NCBI GenBank assembly: GCA_947455145.1
Contig: CANGME010000001.1
Coordinates: 248,001 to 312,000 of the forward strand
DNA: 64,000 nucleotides
DNA from: Comamonadaceae bacterium
Lineage (GTDB): Bacteria > Pseudomonadota > Gammaproteobacteria > Burkholderiales > Burkholderiaceae_C
Direction of reading: 5' to 3'
Under the pieces are notes generated by a model, which saw only the letters and a program-made list of their open reading frames with translations, did no database searches and had not been told where the DNA came from. Made by a program: the position numbers and the translations under genes. Below are positions 45,847 to 54,811 of this stretch, in pieces; positions within the stretch are counted from its first letter, which is position 1; each line of letters starts with the position of its first letter.

Positions 45847-47199
45847 TTATTTTTGCAAACCATTCTGGGTAGGACCAGCCAAAGTATCCACGATGAGCCG
45901 CGTGAGTTCGGCATACATACCGTGAACATTGCCCGGCGCACCGAATCCAGGCTCCGTCTGCCAGCCTGGGAAATTGCGCCCCGGCGTGATGTTCAAGGGG
46001 TCGGCATCCGGGCCAAAAATAGCCTTGTAACGACTGATGACGGTGTAACCCAAAGGCTGTGCATTGTCATAAATAATCTTGTTGCGTGCGCTCCAAGCTT
46101 GGGCTTGCGTAGCAATAGTCGCTCCGATATCGACCCAATAATATTGAGCCTTGGGCGCGATGGCTTTGAGCGCATCCATAAGTTGCTTTTGACTCTCGGC
46201 AAACGACTTCTCTACTAAATTAGTGCCCAATACCACAATAATGATGTTGGCTGTAGCGATATAGGCCTTGTCAATTTCAACGCTCTCCAATGCAGTTTTC
46301 TTGATCTGCGAACCCGGCGTGGTGATGGAACGACCGCCGTCATAGCTGATTTTCGAGATACCACCCAATGTGTTTTGCAACTTGATCGTGAGCCGCTCTT
46401 TGTACAAGCCGTAGCTGATGGAATCCCCCAACACATAGGTCGAGGTCGAGGTCGAAGTCGAGGTCGGGGTCGGGGCTGAAACCGACACCGGGCAAGTGAT
46501 GGGGGGTGGTTTGGGCGCGTTGGTTACTGCATCCACAATGGCTTTGGACAGCTCAGGGTGATAACCATGTACGTTGCCCGCACCGCTGTAACCCGGTTCG
46601 CTTTCCCAGCCGGGGAAAAGTTGACCCGGCTTGATGTTTAATGGATCAGCACAGTCACCAAAAATCGCTTTGTAGCGGCTGATGACTTCATAACCCAGAA
46701 TTTTCGCGTTGTCGTAGATCACTTTGTTGCGCCAACTCCAGTCAACCGCTTGGCTGGCGATCGTCGCCCCAATGTCAACCCAAAAATACCGCGCATTGGG
46801 TGCAATGGATTTGAGCTTTTTAATCAGTTGGTCTTGACTGTCAACGAATGATTCTTCTTGCTGGTTCATGCCCAAGATGATCACGATAGCCTTAGCTTCA
46901 GCAATGAGGTTTTTGTCAGCTTCCACGGACTCAAATGCCGTTTTTTTAATTTGATTGCCAGGCGTGGTCAGAGACCGAGCCCCATCGAAGCTGATGTGCG
47001 CAACAGATCCCAGCCTTTTTTCCAATTTACCCTCAAGGCCATCCAAGTGCAAACCATAGGCGATTGAATCCCCCAAAACATAGACCGATCCAGAAGAAAG
47101 TGGAGTCCCTACAGTTTTCACCTGCGCTTGTGCGAACAAAGGGGTGAGCCATATGAGCAGGCCAAGCAAGATGGGCGAAAGAAGTGCGCGCAAGGTCAA
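45847..47199 (-). CDS. Exported protein with two tandem SGNH-hydrolase domains
   Basis: 450 residues with a signal peptide (LLIWLTPLFAQAQ, about 1-26) and two copies of an SGNH/GDSL hydrolase domain, about 39-235 and 255-440. Each has the nucleophile block YVLGDSIxYGL, the GxN block (LGMN, LGTN), a shared WVDIGATIA and VISRYKAIFG, and an ending GNVHG that carries the catalytic His. The Asp usually two residues before that His is Asn in both. The linker is a Pro/Ser/Thr stretch (PTPTSTSTSTSTY) encoded by a hexanucleotide repeat. The substrate is unknown; ester or O-acetyl groups of cell-surface glycans are a guess. Relatives usually have one domain. Confidence 0.8.
   Translation of the reverse strand: MTLRALLSPILLGLLIWLTPLFAQAQVKTVGTPLSSGSVYVLGDSIAYGLHLDGLEGKLEKRLGSVAHISFDGARSLTTPGNQIKKTAFESVEADKNLIAEAKAIVIILGMNQQEESFVDSQDQLIKKLKSIAPNARYFWVDIGATIASQAVDWSWRNKVIYDNAKILGYEVISRYKAIFGDCADPLNIKPGQLFPGWESEPGYSGAGNVHGYHPELSKAIVDAVTNAPKPPPITCPVSVSAPTPTSTSTSTSTYVLGDSISYGLYKERLTIKLQNTLGGISKISYDGGRSITTPGSQIKKTALESVEIDKAYIATANIIIVVLGTNLVEKSFAESQKQLMDALKAIAPKAQYYWVDIGATIATQAQAWSARNKIIYDNAQPLGYTVISRYKAIFGPDADPLNITPGRNFPGWQTEPGFGAPGNVHGMYAELTRLIVDTLAGPTQNGLQK
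46437..46476. repeat. Hexanucleotide tandem repeat coding the SGNH linker
   Basis: About six units of GGTCGA/GGTCGG run in tandem, with one AGTCGA variant. On the coding strand they give alternating Ser/Thr. Because the unit is two codons, gain or loss would change linker length without breaking the frame. Confidence 0.7.
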
Positions 47200-47225
47200 A
47201 ATTAATCCCGAAGTACAAGCGAATG

Positions 47226-47374
47226 TATAATGCTAGTCGATTATTCGGCAAGAGCGACAGCAGCACCTCCGGGCCCGACCAACCGTTGAAATCACTTCAC
47301 GACAGGTCAACTTACCGCAAGGACTGCACTCCAAATGTTCGCCCATCCATCTTGCCAGGGGATATTGTCCCCTG
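47226..47374 (+). promoter_or_regulatory. rpoD upstream region with TATAAT box and a hairpin
   Basis: The 248-base gap between the SGNH gene and rpoD has no gene that I can see. It holds a consensus TATAAT at 47226-47231 with no convincing -35. It also holds a dyad CAGGGGA-TATTG-TCCCCTG (47356-47374) about 75 bases before the rpoD start, which could form a 7-bp hairpin in the leader RNA or be an operator. Confidence 0.35.
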
Positions 47375-47447
47375 TCCACAGAACGAGCCTGTTGTTGGTC
47401 GTTTAATTTATTCCGTATTTGTTGTTTTGATGTCCTAAGGTTGATCC

Positions 47448-49640
47448 ATGCCCACTCAAAAGTCCAAGAAGCCTGAGCCTGTCGCAGAGAAAACCACCGC
47501 TAAAACTGCTGCAAAGAAAATTCCTGCAAAAGCCGCTGCAGCCCCCAGCGCCCCCGTTAAAAAGGGCGCCAAGCGTGGCCCAAAACCAAAAGGCAGCATC
47601 AATCCTGAAACCATGGATGACCTGGATTTGGTTGACCTAGAGCCTGAAGCTCCAGTTGAGCAACTCCTGAGCCCGACCGGCGAAAAAATCAAACCCCTGC
47701 GCATGAAGATCAGCAAGGCCAAAGAGCGTGCCTTGATGAAAGAGTTTGGACTGGACGAAACGGTATTGTCTGAAGAAGACATGGCCAAGCGCCGTCAACA
47801 CCTTAAGTCGCTGCTCAAACTAGGTAAAACACGCGGCTTTTTGACCCACTCAGAAATCTCTGACCACCTGCCCGACAAGCTCGTGGATGCCGAGACGCTA
47901 GAGGCCGTCGTCACCATGCTCAACGACATCGGCGTGGCCGTATACGAGCAAACGCCTGACGCCGAAACCCTGCTGCTGACCAACACCGCGCAGGCGGGTT
48001 CTACCGAAGAAGAGGCGGAGGAAGAAGCCGAAGCCGCCCTGTCCACCGTGGACAGCGAGTTTGGCCGCACCACTGACCCGGTGCGCATGTACATGCGCGA
48101 GATGGGCACCGTTGAGCTGCTCACTCGCGAAGGCGAGATTGAAATTGCAAAGCGCATTGAAGGCGGCTTGATGAAGATGATGGAGGCGATCTCGGCCTCC
48201 CCCGCCACCATTGCCGAAATCTTGCGCCTGGGCGAAGACATCCGCGAAGGCAAGGTCGTCATCACCACCATCGTGGATGGCTTCTCCAACCCCAATGAAG
48301 CCGACGATTACGTCGCCGAGGAAGACTTTGACGAGTTCGACGAAGCCGACGACGACGACGGCAAGGGCGGCTCCAAGGCGCTGACCAAGAAGCTCGAAGA
48401 ACTCAAGCGTGAAGCCGTCAGCCGCTTTGATCAAATGCGCGAGCTGTTTGAAAAAGTGCACAAGGTCTATGACAAAGAGGGCTACGGCACGCCTAATTAC
48501 GTCAAGGCACAACACGCCTTATCCGAGTTGCTGATGACCATCCGCTTCACTGCCAAGGCCATCGAAAAACTGTGTGACATGGTGCGCAGCCAAGTGGACG
48601 ATGTGCGCAAGAAAGAACGCGAACTGCGCCGCATCATTGTGGACAAATGTGGCTACCCGCAAGAGCACTTCATCGCCGACTTCAGTGGCCGTGACAAAAA
48701 CGGCAATAAGGTTGCGTCTCAGTTGCTGAACCAGAAATGGATCGAAAAGCAAGCCGCAGCGGGTAAGCCGTGGAGCGTCATCATGGCTCGCAACGTTCCA
48801 CCAGTGCAGGACTTGCAACAAAAATTGGCTGACTTGCAAGCTAAAGTTGTTGTTCCACTGGATCAGCTTAAAGACATCAACAAGCGCATGAACGAAGGTG
48901 AGTACTCCTCCCGCGCAGCCAAGAAAGAAATGATAGAAGCCAACTTGCGCTTGGTGATCTCTATTGCCAAAAAGTACACCAACCGAGGCCTGCAGTTCCT
49001 CGACCTGATTCAAGAGGGCAACATCGGCCTGATGAAAGCCGTGGATAAGTTTGAGTACCGTCGAGGCTACAAGTTCTCGACCTACGCCACGTGGTGGATT
49101 CGTCAGGCCATCACCCGCAGCATTGCTGATCAGGCCCGCACCATCCGCATTCCGGTTCACATGATCGAAACCATCAACAAGATGAACCGCATCAGCCGAC
49201 AGCACCTGCAAGAGTTTGGTTTCGAGCCTGACGCAAGCGTGCTGGCCGAGAAGATGGAAATCCCTGAGGACAAGATCCGCAAGATCATGAAGATCGCCAA
49301 AGAGCCGATCTCCATGGAAACTCCGATCGGCGACGACGACGATAGCCATCTGGGTGACTTCATCGAAGACGGTGCCAACACCGCACCGATGGAGGCCGCC
49401 ATGCAAGCGGGCCTGCGCGACGTGGTGAAGGACATCCTCGACAGCCTGACCCCGCGCGAAGCCAAGGTGCTGCGCATGCGCTTTGGTATTGAGATGACCA
49501 GCGACCACACGCTCGAAGAGGTCGGCAAGCAGTTTGACGTGACCCGCGAGCGCATTCGCCAGATTGAGGCAAAAGCCTTGCGCAAACTCAAGCACCCCAG
49601 CCGCTCAGACAAGCTGCGCAGCTTTACCGACAACATGTAA
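47448..49640 (+). CDS. rpoD: RNA polymerase primary sigma factor RpoD (sigma-70)
   Basis: Principal sigma factor, 730 residues. The N-terminus is Lys/Ala-rich (about 1-60), then region 1.1 ([18 protein letters not shown]). Region 1.2 has [17 protein letters not shown] non-conserved region carries an acidic run [17 protein letters not shown]. Region 2 has [31 protein letters not shown]. Region 4 has the helix-turn-helix [28 protein letters not shown] terminator follows directly. Confidence 0.98.
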   Translation: MPTQKSKKPEPVAEKTTAKTAAKKIPAKAAAAPSAPVKKGAKRGPKPKGSINPETMDDLDLVDLEPEAPVEQLLSPTGEKIKPLRMKISKAKERALMKEFGLDETVLSEEDMAKRRQHLKSLLKLGKTRGFLTHSEISDHLPDKLVDAETLEAVVTMLNDIGVAVYEQTPDAETLLLTNTAQAGSTEEEAEEEAEAALSTVDSEFGRTTDPVRMYMREMGTVELLTREGEIEIAKRIEGGLMKMMEAISASPATIAEILRLGEDIREGKVVITTIVDGFSNPNEADDYVAEEDFDEFDEADDDDGKGGSKALTKKLEELKREAVSRFDQMRELFEKVHKVYDKEGYGTPNYVKAQHALSELLMTIRFTAKAIEKLCDMVRSQVDDVRKKERELRRIIVDKCGYPQEHFIADFSGRDKNGNKVASQLLNQKWIEKQAAAGKPWSVIMARNVPPVQDLQQKLADLQAKVVVPLDQLKDINKRMNEGEYSSRAAKKEMIEANLRLVISIAKKYTNRGLQFLDLIQEGNIGLMKAVDKFEYRRGYKFSTYATWWIRQAITRSIADQARTIRIPVHMIETINKMNRISRQHLQEFGFEPDASVLAEKMEIPEDKIRKIMKIAKEPISMETPIGDDDDSHLGDFIEDGANTAPMEAAMQAGLRDVVKDILDSLTPREAKVLRMRFGIEMTSDHTLEEVGKQFDVTRERIRQIEAKALRKLKHPSRSDKLRSFTDNM

Positions 49641-49657
49641 ACGTCGAGTCGAATCAA

Positions 49658-49686
49658 AAATGGGCCCTGCAAGGGTCCATTTTTTT
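49658..49686 (+). terminator. Rho-independent terminator of rpoD
   Basis: AAATGGGCCCT pairs with AGGGTCCATTT (one mismatch) around GCA, then a run of seven T. It lies about 20 bases after the rpoD stop. Confidence 0.85.
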
Positions 49687-49721
49687 GACTGCTGCAGACA
49701 CGCTGCACGTGACCTATCGAC

Positions 49722-50045
49722 TTAAACCGGAATCACTGATTTGATCAGCCGCGTCTCCTGCGCCGTGATGAGATGGGCCGACGCCGCGAGGTAGGCCGGG
49801 AAATCCGGGTGAGCATCACGCGCCTTGCAGCGCCGCTCATAGTCAGCCAGATCGTCATACGCCCACAGGTGAACAAACTGGTTCATGGGCCCGACCATGC
49901 TGGTGTAAAACCCGATTGGCGTACCCAGTGTTTCCAGCAACGCAGGCAATGCCATGCGGTTAAACACCTCCAGAAACTCCGGCATCTTGCGCAGGGCAAT
50001 AGTGTAGGTGCGGTGGTCGATGATGGGTTTGTTGGTCAGATTCAT
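49722..50045 (-). CDS. NIPSNAP family protein
   Basis: 107-residue dimeric alpha-beta barrel protein of the NIPSNAP family: IDHRTYTIALRKMPEFLEVF at the start, then GFYTSMVGPMNQFVHLWAYDDLADYERR. The biochemical role is unknown in bacteria. It is encoded after the MFS gene on the same strand, with a 50-base gap. Confidence 0.85.
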   Translation of the reverse strand: MNLTNKPIIDHRTYTIALRKMPEFLEVFNRMALPALLETLGTPIGFYTSMVGPMNQFVHLWAYDDLADYERRCKARDAHPDFPAYLAASAHLITAQETRLIKSVIPV

Positions 50046-50095
50046 GTTGTTCCTATGAAAGGGGGCTAATGTGCCCGGATTTTATGCGCACCGCA

Positions 50096-51298
50096 TCAGG
50101 CCATCCGGTCCCGTTTGGCCAACGCTGGAAACAACTTCAACCACGACAGCGCAATCACCATCGTGCCCACACCACCCAGCACAACCGAACCCACCGGGCC
50201 AAACAACTCGGCCGTGGCGCCGGATTCAAACTCACCCAATTGATTGGACGCGCCGATAAAAATGGAATTCACCGCGGAGACGCGGCCCCGCATGTCATCG
50301 GGCGTCTCCAGTTGCATCAGGGTCAGGCGAGTGACCACGCTGACATTATCGGCAGCACCTGTCACCGCCAACGCCAACATCGACAGGCCGATGTGCGTGG
50401 ATAGACCAAACGCCAGCGTAGCCAAACCAAACACCCCCACCGCCATCAACACACGCCGCCCCACCCAGCGCCGTATTGGCCACCTTAAAAGTACCAACGA
50501 CATGATGAGCGCGCCAATCGCGGGCGAAGCACGCAGCAGGCCCAAGCCCTCAGGCCCAGTATGCAGGATATCGCGCGCGTAGATTGGCAACAAGGCAGTG
50601 GCCCCGCCCAACAAGACAGCAAACAAATCCAGCGATGTGGCACCTAGCAACACCTTGCGCTGCCAGACAAAAGCCACGCCCGCCATCACTGTGCCCCAGG
50701 TCGCAGCAAGTTGTGAGGGGCGATGGGTGTAGCGCACCGTCAACACTAAGACGCAAGCCAGTAAGAGTAACGCCATGCTAGTCACATAGACCACCGACGG
50801 ACCCGCCAAATAAAGCAATCCGCCCAGCGCTGGCCCGCTGATGACAGCCACCTGTTGACCGCTGGAACTCATCGCAATCGCCCGCTGCAAGAACTCTGAC
50901 GGAACCAGCATAGGCGTGAGCGATTGCTGCACCGGCATCTGAAAGGCCCTCGCCATACCCAGCAACACGGACAAACCAAAAATCAACTCCCGCGTGACAT
51001 GCCCCCACTGCGTGGCCCCAACCAGCCAGGCAGCCACTACCGCCTGCGCCAGCATGCAGGCTGCAAAGATACGTCCGCGGTGAAATCGGTCTGCCAAATG
51101 CCCGCCAGGCAACGTCATCAGTAACGCGGGAATGAACTGAAACAAACCCACCAAGCCCAGATCCCAAGCGCTGGAGGTGATGTCGTACATGTGCCAAGCC
51201 ACGGCCACCATCAACATCTGATTGGCCATAACGCCCGCTAGTCTGGCGAACCAGAAGCGAAGAAATTGGCGGTGAGCAAAGAGACTGCTGCTAGACAT
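50096..51298 (-). CDS. MFS transporter (TIGR00900-like, enterobactin exporter EntS-type)
   Basis: About 400 residues with 11-12 membrane helices. The MFS loop motif appears as PGGHLADRFHRGRIF, and FWFARLAGVMANQMLMVAVAWHMY and MPVQQSLTPMLVPSEFLQRAIAM are typical of the EntS/TIGR00900 group. The substrate is unknown. The start is chosen at MSSSSLFAHRQFLRFW. Confidence 0.85.
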   Translation of the reverse strand: MSSSSLFAHRQFLRFWFARLAGVMANQMLMVAVAWHMYDITSSAWDLGLVGLFQFIPALLMTLPGGHLADRFHRGRIFAACMLAQAVVAAWLVGATQWGHVTRELIFGLSVLLGMARAFQMPVQQSLTPMLVPSEFLQRAIAMSSSGQQVAVISGPALGGLLYLAGPSVVYVTSMALLLLACVLVLTVRYTHRPSQLAATWGTVMAGVAFVWQRKVLLGATSLDLFAVLLGGATALLPIYARDILHTGPEGLGLLRASPAIGALIMSLVLLRWPIRRWVGRRVLMAVGVFGLATLAFGLSTHIGLSMLALAVTGAADNVSVVTRLTLMQLETPDDMRGRVSAVNSIFIGASNQLGEFESGATAELFGPVGSVVLGGVGTMVIALSWLKLFPALAKRDRMA

Positions 51299-51330
51299 AT
51301 ATTGACACTTTAACGCCACGATTCAAATAG

Positions 51331-51366
51331 CGAAAAAGCCCCGTAGCTATTACGGCTACGGGGCTT
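51331..51366 (-). terminator. Rho-independent terminator after tRNA-Lys
   Basis: AAGCCCCGTAG (51336-51346) pairs perfectly over 11 bp with CTACGGGGCTT (51356-51366). On the minus strand it is followed by TTTTTCGC. It ends the tRNA-Lys transcript just before the MFS gene. Confidence 0.85.
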
Positions 51367-51374
51367 GAATTTCT

Positions 51375-51450
51375 TGGTGGGACGTGCGGGGGTCGAACCC
51401 ACGACAAACGGATTAAAAGTCCGCTGCTCTACCAACTGAGCTAACGTCCC
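51375..51450 (-). tRNA. tRNA-Lys (anticodon TTT)
   Basis: 76 bases on the minus strand. Acceptor GGGACGT/ACGTCCC, D-arm TTAGCTCAGTTGGTAGAGC, anticodon arm GCGGA-CTTTTAA-TCCGT giving TTT, T-loop GGGTTCGACCCC, encoded CCA. In E. coli tRNA-Lys genes also follow the tol-pal-cpoB cluster. Confidence 0.95.
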
Positions 51451-51519
51451 ATCACTGGTGAAACAGGGTTTATGCTGTTCCGCCAAGCCTCAAATTATAA
51501 CTGGAAATCTTACGCTTCT

Positions 51520-52290
51520 TCAAGCGCGTTGAGAAATTTCATTCATCAGCCACCCGGCTGCGCACTGACCGAATGTGGCTGTGACAGAAACCAATGAACC
51601 ATAGCCGCTGCAGTTCAGAGAACCATCACCCTCTACTGCGCACGAGGCATCAGGTTGACTCACGGCTTCGCGGCTGAAAACACCCGTGATGCCAATTTTT
51701 TTACCCTCACGTGCTGCACCATGTTCTTTGCGCAAGCGATAGCGCAATTGAGCCAGCAAGGGGTCATGGGTGATGGCGCTTAAATCTTCAATGTCCACTT
51801 TGTGCGCCAAGCGTTTGCCACCCGCCGCGCCCACGGTAATGAAACTGATTTTGTTTTGAAGTGCCCAGGCAGCCATGGCGGTTTTGGCGTGCATTTGATC
51901 GCAGGCGTCGATCACACCGCTCACCCCAGCGGGCAGCAGGCTTGGCCAGTTGCCGGGCTCCACAAATTCTTCAATGCAATCAACTTCACAAGCGGGGTTG
52001 ATCTGCGCAATGCGGTCTCGCATGGCCAGCACTTTGGCTTGACCGAGTGTCGTCTCCAGCGCATGAATTTGCCGATTGATATTGGATTCGGAGATGTGGT
52101 CCAGGTCTATCAGGGTCAATCGCCCTACCCCGCTGCGTGCCAGCGCCTCTACAGCCCATGAGCCCACGCCGCCAATGCCAACCACTGCAATGTGCGCGGC
52201 ACGAATGCGCTGTGCGCCTGTCACACCGTAAAGTCGATCTAACCCACCAAAACGTCTCTCAACGTCCATCTGGACGACGCTAGAGATCAT
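51520..52290 (-). CDS. tcdA: tRNA threonylcarbamoyladenosine dehydratase
   Basis: E1-like enzyme (CsdL/YgdL) that cyclises t6A37 of ANN-decoding tRNAs to ct6A with ATP. 256 residues. It has RRFGGLDRLYG, the nucleotide-binding VVGIGGVGSWAVEALARSGVG, and LIDLDHISESNINRQIHA. It ends with the conserved GYGSLVSVTATFGQCAAGWL. Its start overlaps the stop of the YeeE gene (ATGA). Confidence 0.95.
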   Translation of the reverse strand: MISSVVQMDVERRFGGLDRLYGVTGAQRIRAAHIAVVGIGGVGSWAVEALARSGVGRLTLIDLDHISESNINRQIHALETTLGQAKVLAMRDRIAQINPACEVDCIEEFVEPGNWPSLLPAGVSGVIDACDQMHAKTAMAAWALQNKISFITVGAAGGKRLAHKVDIEDLSAITHDPLLAQLRYRLRKEHGAAREGKKIGITGVFSREAVSQPDASCAVEGDGSLNCSGYGSLVSVTATFGQCAAGWLMNEISQRA

Positions 52291-53402
52291 GCCATCTGCT
52301 CGATGCGCCACACCTGGTATTTAAAGGCCGCAACTGCACCTGCGATGATGGAAAAAAGCGCCACAAAGCTAGTCAAGCCCAGAGTAGAAATGCCCGTCAA
52401 TCCTTGCCCCACCGTGCAACCCATGGCGGTGACACCACCCACGCCCATTAGCACGGCACCAACCAGGTGATTGCCCACGTCTTCGGTGCTGCCAAAGCCT
52501 TCCCAGCGAAAGCTGCGTGTCACCAGGGCGCTGATGGTGGAGCCCAAGATGACGCCCAACACGGAAACAATACCCATCGTTAGAACTTTGCTCTTGTCGC
52601 TGAAGAACATCAACAAGTCCAGCGTATAGGCTACTGGTGCGACAAAGCTCAATGCCTCAGCCCGGCCCGAGTTGGTTGCCAGAAAGGTTTCACTCAGGGT
52701 TTCAGGATGCTCTGCCAAATAGCCTAGGTGCCCACTGACCCACCACATGGCAACGATGATGGCCCCGATGCCCAAGCCAGACAGCAAGTTGTCAACTTGG
52801 CAAAACTCCGGCCCCATCAATGCCCAAACGACGAGACCCCCGCCGATAAGCACACCCATAACAAGGCTTACCAACACAGGGTTTAAGCTCAATGCGGCAG
52901 CAAACAGGTGAGGCAGATTAGCAACGGTGGGAAAGTCAACAACCACCAAGTCAACCGTTTCCACGCGAAGGACGGCCGTTATACCTTTGAGTGTCGCAAA
53001 GGCAGATAGGCCTAAGACCAACATCACGATCAACGACTTGAGGTTGCCGCTGCCCACACGCACCAGTGTTTTATTGCCGCAACCCGACGCTAGCACCATG
53101 CCAAAGCCAAACAGTGCACCGCCAACTGTGGCTGATAGCCAGAACCAGCGGTTGCTTGCGTGGATGGTTTTGGAAGCATCAATGAGCCCGGTATAGGCCA
53201 AGACAGCAAAACCAATCATGGCCACACCAATCGCAAGCCCCCACTGCCGCATTCGGGTCCAATCACCCATGTTGACCACATCTCCGATGGCCCCCATGGT
53301 GCAAAAATGCGTGCGCTGGGTGATAAAACCAAAGGCAAGCGACAGCAAAAAAGCTGCCGCCAAGATTTGGGTGGTTAGGGCGTTGAGTTCAGAAACTTGC
53401 AT
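52287..53402 (-). CDS. YeeE/YedE family transporter
   Basis: 371-residue polytopic membrane protein, about nine to ten helices, of the YeeE/YedE sulfur-transport family. Both repeats contain the conserved GC: GMVLASGCGNKTLVRVGSGN and GGVTAMGCTVGQGLTG. Characterised members import thiosulfate through such cysteines. QRTHFCTMGAIGDVVNMGDW is also typical of YedE. It is translationally coupled to tcdA. Confidence 0.88.
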   Translation of the reverse strand: MQVSELNALTTQILAAAFLLSLAFGFITQRTHFCTMGAIGDVVNMGDWTRMRQWGLAIGVAMIGFAVLAYTGLIDASKTIHASNRWFWLSATVGGALFGFGMVLASGCGNKTLVRVGSGNLKSLIVMLVLGLSAFATLKGITAVLRVETVDLVVVDFPTVANLPHLFAAALSLNPVLVSLVMGVLIGGGLVVWALMGPEFCQVDNLLSGLGIGAIIVAMWWVSGHLGYLAEHPETLSETFLATNSGRAEALSFVAPVAYTLDLLMFFSDKSKVLTMGIVSVLGVILGSTISALVTRSFRWEGFGSTEDVGNHLVGAVLMGVGGVTAMGCTVGQGLTGISTLGLTSFVALFSIIAGAVAAFKYQVWRIEQMA

Positions 53403-53443
53403 GCCCGAATTTTAGGGCATGCAGCTTGTACTGACGCAGCCGC

Positions 53444-54220
53444 TTATTTGAGGCGTGACAGACGCTCTTTAGCTGCAGAAGCAGCTTCAGACTGAGGGTA
53501 GGCCTTGATTAAATCTTCTAGCGTCTTTTTGGCTGCTTTGTTGTCTTTGAGTTCGAGCTGGCAATTGGCAATAGACAGCACAGCCTCAGGTGCTCGAAGG
53601 TGATCCGGTGCTTGAGCCAGCAAGGCTCGGAAGTTCAGCACAGCCTCTTTGTAGTCACGCATGGCGTAACGCGCATTGCCCAGCCAGAAATTGGCAGATG
53701 GCGCATAACCGCTTTGACCGTAGCGCCGGATGAAGTCAAAAAAAGCCACTTGCGCAGCAGCAAAGTCACCCTTTCGGAAGACAGCTAGCGCTGATTCAAA
53801 GTCTCGCTTCTCTGTGGGGTCGGCTAAAAACTCTCGACCATCCACCGCGACCTTGGCCGGCTCAATCTTCCGCAAACGATCATCAACACCCTGCACCACA
53901 TCTTTTTGCTGACGCTGCAAATCCGAAACGCTACGGATAAGCTCTTCGTTCTGACCCCGCATCTTTGAAAGATCAGACCGCAAGACTTCGATCTGGTTTT
54001 GCAATTCCACCAAACCACGGCGCAATTGTGCGTTTTCTTCCGCCGTACGGCGGGACTCTTCAGCGGTCTGGGTTTGCGAGTCTTTGCGAACCGCATCGAT
54101 CCGTTGCCGCAAATCCAGAATCGCACGACGCGCTTCATCGTCATCAAACAAGCCTGCGTGTGCCGCACCCATGGCGCAGCCCGACAACAAGACAGCTGCA
54201 ATTCGCACTCGCATGTTCAT
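53444..54220 (-). CDS. cpoB: Cell division coordinator CpoB (YbgF)
   Basis: Periplasmic partner of TolA and PBP1B that couples peptidoglycan synthesis to outer-membrane constriction. The start at MNMRVRIAAVLLSG gives a signal peptide ending at AHA. A trimerising coiled coil follows (about 25-110), then TPR repeats (FESALAVFRKGDFAAAQVAF, AKKTLEDLIKAYPQSEAA). 258 residues. It is 19 bases after pal. Confidence 0.94.
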   Translation of the reverse strand: MNMRVRIAAVLLSGCAMGAAHAGLFDDDEARRAILDLRQRIDAVRKDSQTQTAEESRRTAEENAQLRRGLVELQNQIEVLRSDLSKMRGQNEELIRSVSDLQRQQKDVVQGVDDRLRKIEPAKVAVDGREFLADPTEKRDFESALAVFRKGDFAAAQVAFFDFIRRYGQSGYAPSANFWLGNARYAMRDYKEAVLNFRALLAQAPDHLRAPEAVLSIANCQLELKDNKAAKKTLEDLIKAYPQSEAASAAKERLSRLK

Positions 54221-54239
54221 GATCGTTGGCCTCAGTGGC

Positions 54240-54776
54240 TTAGCGGTAAGAAATTTCGGCTCGACGATTTTTAGCCAAGGACGCCTCGTCCGAACCAGTC
54301 GCCATCGGCTTTTCTTTGCCAAAGCTCACTGCTTCCAATTGACTGTCAGCCACACCCAAGAGTACCAAGGCACGGCGCACGGCTTCGGCACGCTTTTGGC
54401 CCAGAGCCAAGTTGTACTCACGACCGCCACGTTCGTCGGTGTGGCCTTCAATAACAACTTTACGGTTTTTGTCGGCTTTGATCAGACGGGCATTGGACTC
54501 AACCAAGGGTTGAGACTCGGCCTTGATCACGAAGCTATCGTAGTCAAAGTACACCAGTCGCGCGCTGACAGGCATAGTATCGGTTGCAGATTTTCCAACT
54601 TCCAGTGGTGGCACATTGCTTTTACCCATGGCACTGCCAGCTGTTGAATTGGCATTTTGGTCAGCAGACGTCCCAGAACGGTCTTCAACCGGTGCTTTGT
54701 CCAGCTTAACGGAGGAGCCACAAGCAACCAGCAGCGAAGTAACACCCAAAATTAAAATCCATTTTTTCATATTCAT
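54240..54776 (-). CDS. pal: Peptidoglycan-associated lipoprotein Pal
   Basis: Outer-membrane lipoprotein that binds meso-diaminopimelate of peptidoglycan and TolB. The lipobox LLVAC puts the lipidated cysteine at about residue 19. The OmpA-like domain has VYFDYDSFVIKAES and IEGHTDERGGREYNLALGQKRAEAV. About 178 residues. Confidence 0.96.
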   Translation of the reverse strand: MNMKKWILILGVTSLLVACGSSVKLDKAPVEDRSGTSADQNANSTAGSAMGKSNVPPLEVGKSATDTMPVSARLVYFDYDSFVIKAESQPLVESNARLIKADKNRKVVIEGHTDERGGREYNLALGQKRAEAVRRALVLLGVADSQLEAVSFGKEKPMATGSDEASLAKNRRAEISYR

Positions 54777-54811
54777 GTTCAAGACTCCTGTTAAATAAAA
54801 AATCAATTGGC

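Noticed and set aside
46437-46476. CRISPR-like array
   Set aside because: Units are six bases with no spacers; it is an in-frame coding repeat.
48519-49595. Long minus-strand open frame opposite rpoD
   Set aside because: Antisense shadow of the most conserved sigma-70 regions; no RBS or domain.
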